From positions 1-11,850 of the forward strand of contig NZ_CP027192.1 of the NCBI RefSeq assembly GCF_002970915.1: DNA of 11,850 nt. Reading direction: 5' to 3'. The notes below the pieces were generated by a model. It worked only from the letters and a program-made list of their open reading frames with translations. It ran no database searches and was not told the origin of the DNA. Position 1 is the first letter of the stretch; the number at the start of each line of letters is the position of its first letter. The stretch is from Lactobacillus sp. CBA3605 (GTDB lineage: Bacteria; Bacillota; Bacilli; Lactobacillales; Lactobacillaceae). Of the stretch, positions 1-5,859 are shown in pieces. A program made the position numbers and the translations under genes.

Positions 1-21
1 CTGGTGAAAAGTTAGTGCAAG

Positions 22-70
22 AAATGCCCCACAATCGTTAGACTTCTTGTCTAACAATTGTAGGGCACTT
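22..70 (-). terminator. Long stem-loop terminator for the leftward ATPase operon
   Basis: The arms 22-43 and 49-70 form a 22-bp stem with a 5-nt loop. Read as minus-strand RNA every position pairs, with three G-U wobbles. Read as plus-strand RNA the same three positions become A-C mismatches. The stem therefore fits leftward transcription, and it directly follows the stop codon of the small gene at 70-333. The run after it is U-rich but short (UUUCUU), so termination may be incomplete. Confidence 0.75.
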
Positions 71-333
71 CAAATCGGCTGATCGAGGACTTTTTGGTAT
101 TCGTCCAGCACGTCATTCGGCAAGGGCGTCAGTAAATGCAGGTCATCGATGACATCGCTGGCCGTGTCGGTGCTGGGCAAATCAACGAAAAGGTCGATTT
201 TACTGAGACAATCACTTAGTAGATCGGTCAGCTGCGAAAGCGGCTTGCCGTTTTCATCGGTGATCACGACCTGGCGATGATTGAGGGGCTGGTGCTCGAT
301 CTGAATCATTTTCAGCGCATGATAAACATTCAA
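70..333 (-). CDS. Small acidic hypothetical protein downstream of the ATPase
   Basis: About 87 aa, not recognised as a known family. The protein is soluble-looking and acidic, rich in D and L, with a segment around VVITDENGKPL typical of a beta strand plus turn. No signal peptide, membrane segment or metal-binding Cys/His cluster is visible. Start choice: an upstream in-frame GTG at 340-342 sits inside a near-perfect Shine-Dalgarno sequence, GAGGTGA (339-345). The TTG at 331-333 lies 5 nt downstream of that site and is the better start. The gene follows the P-type ATPase by about 60 bp on the same strand with no strong terminator between, so the two are probably co-transcribed. It could be an accessory of the transporter, but nothing in the sequence proves that. 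Confidence 0.6.
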   Translation of the reverse strand: MNVYHALKMIQIEHQPLNHRQVVITDENGKPLSQLTDLLSDCLSKIDLFVDLPSTDTASDVIDDLHLLTPLPNDVLDEYQKVLDQPI

Positions 334-392
334 CTGGCTCACCTCGATATGGTTACCCCGATTGTAGGCAATCTGGCCCGAAAAAACAATCT

Positions 393-3197
393 TTAATCAT
401 GCTCTGGGGCTACCGGCGGGCGATGCCAACGCAGCCACAGTTCTTTGATTCCAGACAAAATGAGGGTCGGTAGCGCCGGGATGAAGACTACCGCAGCATA
501 CAGCGTGCTAGAAAGTGGCGCGGTCCCCATCACTTCGTTGAAGAATGGCATGATGGTGACAAGTAATGAAGCCACCGCCGCGAAAGCCACTGCCAGCAGC
601 AACTGATGGTTTTCAAACGGGTTGCGGGCGAACAAAGTGCGGGTGCTACGCGCGTCGAACACATGCCACAGCTGGCCAAACACCAGGGTCAAAAAGGCGA
701 GGGTTTGCGCTTCTGCGCCGCTCATGCCTTGACTGGCAGCCCAGATGAAGGCGACATACACGAGCCCACCCATCACAATACCGCGCAGGAAGATGCGCCC
801 GAGCATGCCATGCAAAATGGATTGTTTCACATTGCGCGGCGGCTGGTTAATGAGGTCGGCTTCTGGCACATCATAGCCGAGGGCAAAGCTCGGTAAAGCA
901 TCGGAAATCATGTTCACCCACAGCACCATCAGCGCCGTTAATGTTGGGGTGGTGGCCGCCACTTGGCCGACGGGTTGCGTCATCAGTAGCACGCCGAACA
1001 GCAGCGCCAACACCTCGGCGACATTGGTGGTTAACTCATGCCGCATAAAGTTTTTGATATTGCCAAAAATGGTGCGGCCGGCGCGGACACTGCGCTCGAT
1101 GGTGGTGAATTTATCATCCAGTAAAATCAGATCTGCGGCGTCTTTGGTGACTTCGGTGCCATTAATGCCCATGGCAATGCCAATGTCAGCAGCGCGTAAG
1201 GCTGGCGCGTCATTGATGCCATCACCAGTCATGGCCACGGTTTCGCCATGCCGCTGCAAGGCGCGCACGATGCGCTGCTTGTGTTCCGGCGACACCCGGG
1301 CGTATACGCGAATGCTTGGCGCGAGCCGGAACAAATCTTCATCGGTCATGGCTTCCAGCTGCTTGCCTTCCACTACCCGGGCGCTAGGGTCGGTGACAAT
1401 GCCCAGCTTTAAGGCAATCGCGCGGGCGGTGACTGCGTGATCGCCGGTGATCATCACGACCTGAATACCGGCTTGGTGCAAGGTGGTCACACTTTGGCGC
1501 ACTTCCGGCCGCGGCGGGTCAATGATGCCGGCAATGCCTAGTAAGGTCAGGTGCTGCTCAAGCTCAGCGGTGCTACCATGCAACGCCAGGTCCTCGTCGA
1601 TGTCACGCAGCGTCACCGCCAGCGTCCGCAGCGCCTGTTCGGCAAAGCGGTTGACCTGCGCTTCTACCGCAGTTTGACCAGCTGGCAATGTTACGAGTTG
1701 GTCGTGGTCCAGAATGGCATCAGTTTTGGCTAAAATCACGTCTGGCGCACCTTTAGTCAGCACCTGATACTGGTCGCCATCTTTAATGACGACACTCATC
1801 ATTTTACGGTCGCTGTCAAACGGCAGTTCGCGAATGATGTCGATGTCCTGCGCCTGGTCTTTGCTCAAAATCGTATCGCGATCGATACCAAATTTGTGGC
1901 CCATCACTACCAGCGCTACGTCGGTGGGGTTGCCATACGGGCGGCTGCGGCCTTCGTCGTCGGTTTGAATCGCCGCTTCGTTATTCAGGACAGCGGCCAT
2001 CATGAAGCGCGAAAAGCCGGGGGTGTCGGCTTCGTCATCAGGGATGATTTCGCCTACTGGTTCATAGCCGTCGCCTTCCACCACATAACTGGCGCCATTG
2101 GCATAAAACCGGGTGACAGTCATTTCATTTTTGGTCAAGGTACCAGTTTTATCTGAGGCAATGTAGCTGGTGGCCCCTAGGGTTTCCACACTGTTCAGGG
2201 ACTTGATCAGACCGTTGTTTTTGGCCAGCATCGTGGCCCCGACCGTGAGCACAATTGACAGCACCGCCGGTAGCGCATCGGGAATCGCGGCCACCGCCAA
2301 GGCAATCGCCGTAGAGAGGGATTCGGCCAGCGCAGCGAAGGAGAGACTGCCAGTTTGCTGATAGGCTTTCAAGAGCTCCACCAGCAACGTGAACGCCACA
2401 ATCACCATCGCCACCATCATCAGTTTGGTGGTCAGGCGCGCAATGGTGCGTTCAATCGGGGTCTTTTTGTCCTTGACTTGATCCAGCAAGGTGGCGATTT
2501 TGCCCAGCTCGGTTTGCATGCCGGTCGCAACCACCACCCCGAGGCCGTTACCATGCGTCACTGTCGCACCAGAAAAGCCCATGTTGGTGCGGTCACCGAT
2601 TTGCACGTCAGCGCCCAATGCGTGGGTTTGTTTTTGCACAGGTTCCGCTTCGCCGGTGAGGTGGGCTTCGTTGGTTTGCATCTCGGCGACATGGAGCCAG
2701 CGAACGTCGGCTTCGATGAAGTCGCCGGTTTTGACACTGACAATATCGCCAGGCACCAGCTCGGTGGCTGGCACCGTCAGCCAGTCGCCATCGCGCAGGA
2801 CCTTGGCGTGGTGATCCGCCATCACCTTCAGGGCGTCCAGGGATTTTTGTGCGCTTTTGGCTTGCCAGAAGGAGAGGCCGGCATTAACGAAAATCAGCAG
2901 CAGAATCGCAATGCTTTCATACACTGCCGCCATACCATGGCTGGGGTCGTGGCGCACGAAGAAGTCATAGCCGGCGCTGGCCCAGGCCAATAGCACGGCG
3001 ATGAATAAAATAATCACCAAGGGTTCTTTCAAGGTGGCCAAAAACTGGCGCCAGGCTGGTAGGGGCTTGCTGGCGGCCAAGGCGTTGGGGCCATGCTGGG
3101 TGAGCCGGGCCTGTGCTTCTTCACTGGTGAGGCCGCTTTGCCGGCTGGTGGCCAAGCGCTTTAGGACATCTGCTTTGTGTTCGTTGTAAGGGGTCAT
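393..3197 (-). CDS. P2-type (Ca2+-ATPase-like) cation-transporting ATPase
   Basis: A 934-aa membrane ion pump that couples ATP hydrolysis to cation movement. In order: N-terminal cation-ATPase domain (about 1-55), M1-M2 (about 57-110), actuator domain with TGE (181-183), M3-M4 (about 257-325), phosphorylation motif DKTGT with Asp349, nucleotide-binding KGAPD (482-486), hinge TGDGINDAP (657-665), then M5-M10. Length is normal for SERCA/PacL-type pumps. Metal-site residues by alignment to SERCA: M5 TNVAEV (N725, E728) and M6 NMISD (N762, D766) are kept, but M4 has PDALP (306-310) where the family has PEGLP, so the usual Glu is Asp307. Substrate could be Ca2+ or Mn2+; the sequence does not decide. 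The chosen ATG has GGAGG just upstream; an in-frame ATG 33 bp earlier lacks this. Base composition is much more GC-rich than the rest of the plasmid, suggesting separate origin. Confidence 0.93.
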   Translation of the reverse strand: MTPYNEHKADVLKRLATSRQSGLTSEEAQARLTQHGPNALAASKPLPAWRQFLATLKEPLVIILFIAVLLAWASAGYDFFVRHDPSHGMAAVYESIAILLLIFVNAGLSFWQAKSAQKSLDALKVMADHHAKVLRDGDWLTVPATELVPGDIVSVKTGDFIEADVRWLHVAEMQTNEAHLTGEAEPVQKQTHALGADVQIGDRTNMGFSGATVTHGNGLGVVVATGMQTELGKIATLLDQVKDKKTPIERTIARLTTKLMMVAMVIVAFTLLVELLKAYQQTGSLSFAALAESLSTAIALAVAAIPDALPAVLSIVLTVGATMLAKNNGLIKSLNSVETLGATSYIASDKTGTLTKNEMTVTRFYANGASYVVEGDGYEPVGEIIPDDEADTPGFSRFMMAAVLNNEAAIQTDDEGRSRPYGNPTDVALVVMGHKFGIDRDTILSKDQAQDIDIIRELPFDSDRKMMSVVIKDGDQYQVLTKGAPDVILAKTDAILDHDQLVTLPAGQTAVEAQVNRFAEQALRTLAVTLRDIDEDLALHGSTAELEQHLTLLGIAGIIDPPRPEVRQSVTTLHQAGIQVVMITGDHAVTARAIALKLGIVTDPSARVVEGKQLEAMTDEDLFRLAPSIRVYARVSPEHKQRIVRALQRHGETVAMTGDGINDAPALRAADIGIAMGINGTEVTKDAADLILLDDKFTTIERSVRAGRTIFGNIKNFMRHELTTNVAEVLALLFGVLLMTQPVGQVAATTPTLTALMVLWVNMISDALPSFALGYDVPEADLINQPPRNVKQSILHGMLGRIFLRGIVMGGLVYVAFIWAASQGMSGAEAQTLAFLTLVFGQLWHVFDARSTRTLFARNPFENHQLLLAVAFAAVASLLVTIMPFFNEVMGTAPLSSTLYAAVVFIPALPTLILSGIKELWLRWHRPPVAPEHD

Positions 3198-3307
3198 AAG
3201 TTTCCTCCAATAAGAAAAGGCCGCACCCAAGAATCGCTTTCCTCCCCGAGAAAGCTTTCTTGAGCACCGCCCAACCGAATTTTTTGAATTAGTTACCTTT
3301 TATTGCT

Positions 3308-3337
3308 AGTTTAAAGGATACCTAATGTTGCTGTCAA
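3308..3337 (-). promoter_or_regulatory. Probable ATPase promoter
   Basis: On the minus strand a perfect TTGACA (plus 3332-3337) is followed after 18 bp by TAAACT (plus 3308-3313), a fair -10. The implied leader is about 100 nt long and contains a perfect 12-bp palindrome, AGAAAGCTTTCT, at 3249-3260. No known metal riboswitch signature was recognised in the leader. Confidence 0.5.
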
Positions 3338-3510
3338 AAGATTTGGCCCGGGCCGCCGGTGGCGTGGGCAACGTGCACGCTTTCTAGTCGCTAAACTGTG
3401 AACAATGCTCGTGCTAAATGCAAAACTGAGCAAGGAGATGAACTATAAGCGGGGGACCCTTTGCTATTGAGGAGGAAGGCGAAGTAGAGAAAGAGCGGTG
3501 ATTTGAACTC

Positions 3511-3550
3511 TAAACAGCGGCGCCTGCGCAGGAGCGCGAAGACGCCGCTG
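3511..3550 (-). terminator. GC-rich hairpin after the membrane-protein stub
   Basis: CAGCGGCG (3515-3522) and CGCCGCTG (3543-3550) form an 8-bp stem with a further palindrome inside the loop. On the minus strand it is followed by UUUA. It lies about 30 bp beyond the stop of the truncated membrane gene and looks like its original, weak terminator. It separates that gene from the ATPase promoter. Confidence 0.45.
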
Positions 3551-3582
3551 ATTGCGGTAAAAGGTTACTGACGCTGTTACGA

Positions 3583-3684
3583 CTAGCGTTCAGCGCGCGA
3601 CTGCTTGTGGGGGTGGTCGCCTGCCAGGACGTAACCGGCGCCGCAGGCTAGCAGCACTGTCAGATTAATCGCCAGCAGCAGATA
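3583..3684 (-). pseudogene. C-terminal stub of a membrane protein
   Basis: An open stretch of 33 codons ends in TAG. It contains a clear hydrophobic helix (YLLLAINLTVLLACGAGYVL) followed by a short charged tail ending HKQSRAER. There is no ATG, GTG or TTG start with a ribosome site, and an in-frame TAG lies directly upstream at 3685-3687. Composition is GC-rich like the ATPase, whereas the DNA to the right becomes AT-rich at once. The simplest reading is that this is the tail of a transporter-like gene cut off at a recombination junction near 3685-3690. The parent family cannot be named from one helix. Confidence 0.5.
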
Positions 3685-3690
3685 CTAGAC

Positions 3691-4546
3691 AGCTTCTTAT
3701 ATTTTGAAAAAAAGACAAGAAGATATTATTAATCGTCCTGGATTCGTTATTTAGCCCTCTAAGAGCCTGTTGAGGACTTTTTCTTTTTTCTTTGGTATAT
3801 ATAAACAGTCTCAAAACCGCTAAAAACGAAAAATAAGGCCCTTAAAAACGAACATAGCCGCTAGATTCTTGTTAAGATTCAGAAAAACTAACTGTTTGCT
3901 GTCAATGGTAGCGTGGGAGCATAAGGAATTAACAGCTTTTAACTAGTTTTTTACACCTTTTAGCATATAAAGCTGATTAGGTTTCTTATAAGCACACAAA
4001 AAGACCTATCAAATTAATGATAAGCCAATATACTTTTAGAGAGAATTAACCTGTGTCAAATCAGATCAACTATACCCGGTTCAAAAATGAAAGTAGTGTG
4101 TCATGTCAACACGGTTACAGTATAGCACTATGAAAGCTCGGTGCAGCCACTGAATTCAATCAAGTTAACATAACACATAGTATTAAAAGCTAAAGTTTGT
4201 GAAGTGTGTAAATCATTGTTATATCAACGATAGCAAGCTATATATTTACCGATATCATACGATAACGATACTTTGTGAAAATAGAGTAAATTTGTAAATG
4301 TTAATATACCAGTATTTTACACTTGTGAAAGTTTATTATTCTACGTATGTAAGTTACTTTGTGATAATGACGTTTCATGTATAATTGTCCGAAACATGTC
4401 GGCTTAGAACCCGCCTAGGCTGAGACTATATAATATTAATAGTGTGTCTATCGTTAGTAGTTAGTTCTTAACGTTTTGTGGTCTACGTGACGATTAGTAC
4501 ATTAATAACACCCTAGTTTAACCTATCTGCACGCAACCACGTGCTC
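3691..4546. other. AT-rich intergenic stretch without convincing genes
   Basis: All six frames are broken by frequent stops and no ORF has a usable start with ribosome site. Visible items are a pair of TAAAAACGAA direct repeats exactly 22 bp apart (3821 and 3843) and the TTTGTGAA-type repeat cluster at 4196-4365. A weak rightward hairpin plus T-run lies near 3758-3787. The stretch could hold an origin or partition site, but this is not demonstrated. Confidence 0.5.
4196..4365 (+). repeat. Spaced TTTGTGAA direct repeats
   Basis: TTTGTGAA occurs at 4196-4203 and 4272-4279, CTTGTGAA at 4322-4329 and TTTGTGAT at 4358-4365, all in the same orientation. The first two are each followed within 4-6 bp by GTAAAT. 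Spacings shrink (76, 50, 36 bp) and are not uniform, so this is not a classical iteron array. Several CGATA motifs lie between the first two copies. Such clustering in AT-rich plasmid DNA could be protein-binding sites for replication or partition. Confidence 0.35.
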
Positions 4547-4681
4547 TTAACCCTCAAGGTCAAACCAGTTTAGTGCACTTGCCCTTTGCTGTTCAGAACG
4601 CTTGAACCTGAGCGGGATATAGTTTTCCCCTTGTTTTGCGAAGAAGAAAACTTTTTGTTGTTCGTCACGAATCACCGTCAC
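4547..4681 (-). CDS. Possible small hypothetical protein or gene fragment
   Basis: A 44-codon reading frame from a GTG, open for 50 codons back to a TAA at 4700-4702. The translation looks protein-like: a beta-rich start (VTVIRDEQQKVFFFAKQG), then YIPLRFKRSEQQRASALNWF, ending in DLEG. Against it: no ribosome binding site precedes the GTG, no other start exists, and the gene is not followed by a clear terminator. It may be the C-terminal remnant of a larger plasmid gene, or a short conserved protein. No family was recognised. Confidence 0.3.
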   Translation of the reverse strand: MTVIRDEQQKVFFFAKQGENYIPLRFKRSEQQRASALNWFDLEG

Positions 4682-4714
4682 GTAAAAACACTTGTATTGT
4701 TACTATTGCGCTTG

Positions 4715-4735
4715 TAGATTAGCCTAACTAATCTA
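4715..4735. repeat. Small perfect inverted repeat
   Basis: TAGATTAG (4715-4722) and CTAATCTA (4728-4735) form an 8-bp hairpin with a 5-nt loop. It is adjacent to the leftward terminator at 4742-4765, on its downstream side, and upstream of the small reading frame at 4547-4681. Confidence 0.5.
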
Positions 4736-4741
4736 GCCTAT

Positions 4742-4765
4742 AAAAAAAGCACCCTTTATAGGTGC
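4742..4765 (-). terminator. Leftward rho-independent terminator
   Basis: On the minus strand GCACC (plus 4761-4765) pairs with GGTGC (plus 4749-4753) around a 7-nt loop and is followed by seven T residues (plus 4742-4748). The element implies a leftward transcript arriving from the region 4770-5200. No protein gene lies there, so the transcript may be read-through from the DUF536 gene or a non-coding RNA. Confidence 0.6.
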
Positions 4766-4857
4766 CAGCAATCATTTATTTTTAGTTGTTTGGATCACTG
4801 GCCTTGCGTAATAGCCCTGTACTTTCGTACTGCTTTACCGCCCGCCCCGTGCGTGGG

Positions 4858-4924
4858 GCCGCCGTTCGGAACTAACCTAAATACAAGTATAGATTAATTC
4901 CTAGTGGGAGTTTATAGCGGCGGC
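4858..4924. repeat. GC-rich inverted repeat in the non-coding region
   Basis: GCCGCCG (4858-4864) and CGGCGGC (4918-4924) are perfect 7-bp complements enclosing an AT-rich 53-nt segment. That segment has a smaller GGAA/TTCC pairing near its ends. A GCCCC/GGGGC hairpin lies just to the left (about 4845-4860) and competes with it. The repeat is part of a locally GC-rich, structured island inside otherwise AT-rich DNA. Confidence 0.4.
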
Positions 4925-5003
4925 TCTCACTTGACCTGTCGACTTGTTTCATTAGCTCCGCTAACCGGCTGTCAGTCCTCGAAAGGTAAGATTAGTTGGC
5001 TTG

Positions 5004-5164
5004 ACTAGAATGTTGCCACTCTAGTAACGGGGCTTGGCTCCCCCGTGATCCAGAAAAATTCAACTCTACCTACTTGAAAAATCTTACAATAGTAGGTAAA
5101 ATGAACACATAAACTTGATAGAGTTGATGTGTTCCCCCGGGTTAGGCTCCGAGGGAATTTTTTT
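5004..5164 (+). ncRNA. Candidate structured RNA with pseudoknot-capable stems and terminator
   Basis: Successive perfect helices are visible: ACTAGA/TCTAGT (5004-5009, 5020-5025), ACGGGG/CCCCGT (5027-5032, 5041-5046), CAACTCTA/TAGAGTTG (5061-5068, 5119-5126) enclosing CCTAC/GTAGG (5069-5073, 5092-5096), and GAACACAT/ATGTGTTC (5103-5110, 5127-5134). The last two long helices interleave as an H-type pseudoknot, with their 3' strands adjacent without a gap. The final strand also overlaps by 3 nt the left arm of the rightward terminator at 5132-5164, so pseudoknot and terminator could compete. No clear promoter and no protein gene were seen. It could be a copy-control RNA, an attenuator or a plasmid sRNA. 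No known RNA family was recognised. Confidence 0.4.
5132..5164 (+). terminator. Rightward rho-independent terminator
   Basis: TTCCCCCGG (5132-5140) pairs with CCGAGGGAA (5149-5157), with one C-A mismatch and an 8-nt loop. Seven T residues follow at 5158-5164. The T-run is present only in the rightward direction, showing that a plus-strand transcript ends here although no plus-strand gene lies upstream. Confidence 0.75.
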
Positions 5165-5193
5165 GTCTATTTAATTTAGTTACAAACAGTATT

Positions 5194-5231
5194 ATACCCC
5201 TTTGCCGATAATATGACAAAGGGGTATTTTT
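5194..5231. terminator. Second hairpin terminator, shared by both strands
   Basis: An 11-bp perfect stem, ATACCCCTTTG (5194-5204) with CAAAGGGGTAT (5217-5227), has a 12-nt loop. Five T residues follow it on the plus strand, overlapping the stop codon of the leftward DUF536 gene. It can end rightward transcription that escapes the terminator at 5132-5164, and probably also ends the leftward gene, although the leftward U-run is poor. Confidence 0.65.
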
Positions 5232-5733
5232 AACGTCTCAGCCAGCCGAATAAGCCCTTTTTAGGCGTCTTGGTTTCTTTCCCCTTATAATTACCCTCGG
5301 TAGGTTTTAAAACGTCTGTATCGTCGTTTTGCAGAGGCCTATCGTCCTGTGAAGGGGTGTTGTTCGTAGTGGTATCGAGTAGCTTTTCATTTTGACGGTT
5401 GGTAGACAAGTTGAGTCGTTGTTGCTGGTCAAGTAATGACTGCATTTTATCTAGTTGATCGTTCTTTCGTTCAAGTTCGCCCTTCAAAATGTCTATTTGT
5501 TCAAGCAATATTCGTGACGTATCTGCTTTCGTTTCAGTTGCAAGGTGAACGGATTCACTTGAAAACGCCTTTATAATAACGTCTTTAGTGTGTTCGGAAT
5601 ATAGTTTCGCGTTTCCTTTCATTGAACGTTCTGAAATGTTATTATCACGAATGTACCGCCACACTTTAGTTTTGTTAACCTTTGCAATATCAGCTATTTC
5701 AGATATTTTATATAATCGTTCATTGTTGTTCAT
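5230..5733 (-). CDS. DUF536-type plasmid protein (HTH plus coiled coil)
   Basis: 167 aa. Residues 6-55 form a helix-turn-helix region (YKISEIADIAKVNKTKVWRY then RYIRDNN). Residues about 73-120 are a coiled coil containing QSLLDQQQRLNLSTNRQNEK, the pattern of the DUF536 domain. A polar linker and a basic/hydrophobic tail, KKGLFGWLRR, finish the protein. Proteins of this build usually sit directly behind repB in theta-replicating plasmids of lactococci and lactobacilli and are thought to help replication control or maintenance. Here no repB precedes it: the upstream DNA is a promoter and an IS30 remnant, so it is an orphan. The ATG has AGGAG 8 nt upstream. The tail could contact membrane or a partner, which is inference. 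Confidence 0.75.
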   Translation of the reverse strand: MNNNERLYKISEIADIAKVNKTKVWRYIRDNNISERSMKGNAKLYSEHTKDVIIKAFSSESVHLATETKADTSRILLEQIDILKGELERKNDQLDKMQSLLDQQQRLNLSTNRQNEKLLDTTTNNTPSQDDRPLQNDDTDVLKPTEGNYKGKETKTPKKGLFGWLRR

Positions 5734-5777
5734 GAATCGTTCTCCTAACGTTTTTGAATGTTCACTATGATAGATTA

Positions 5778-5786
5778 TACCATTTC
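5778..5786 (-). promoter_or_regulatory. Extended -10 promoter of the DUF536 gene
   Basis: The minus strand reads TGGTATAAT, an extended -10 with a perfect TATAAT, about 45 nt before the ATG. No good -35 is present, which is usual for extended -10 promoters. Coordinates are approximate to 1-2 bases. Confidence 0.5.
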
Positions 5787-5824
5787 AACACTGAACGAGG
5801 GCTTAGAACACGTCTCTCAACATA

Positions 5825-5833
5825 TGATATAAT
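5825..5833 (+). promoter_or_regulatory. Orphan rightward promoter pointing into the IS30 remnant
   Basis: TGATATAAT (5825-5833) is an extended -10 with perfect TATAAT. Transcription would start near 5840 and run into the IS30-derived element that begins at 5860, so the gene it once served has been displaced or deleted. It is divergent from the DUF536 promoter. Confidence 0.4.
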
Positions 5834-5859
5834 TCTATCGTGGAGAGTTTTAGTTTTAA

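Noticed and set aside
22..70. Facing repeats resembling IS3-family terminal repeats
   Set aside because: Only 5 bp separate the arms, and the mismatches are G-U pairs in the leftward RNA. This fits a terminator after the small gene better than an emptied IS.
566..2993. Many plus-strand open frames inside the ATPase gene, up to 212 codons
   Set aside because: They are antisense shadows of a GC-rich gene with complete P-type ATPase motifs. Their translations are low-complexity (S/R/H-rich) and lack ribosome sites.
3198..3307. Metal riboswitch (for example yybP-ykoY) in the ATPase leader
   Set aside because: A palindrome and some G-rich stretches are present, but the conserved loop sequences of the Mn2+ riboswitch were not found.
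4872..4952. 26-codon leftward peptide starting MKQVDRSS
   Set aside because: GGAG is only 3 nt from the ATG, the peptide has no recognisable features, and it lies inside the structured non-coding island.
5004..5164. Type III (ToxIN/AbiQ-like) toxin-antitoxin RNA
   Set aside because: Pseudoknot potential followed by a terminator is suggestive, but there are no tandem RNA repeats and no toxin gene on the same strand downstream.
5588..5770. Plus-strand ORF opposite the DUF536 gene
   Set aside because: It is antisense to a well supported gene and has no ribosome site.
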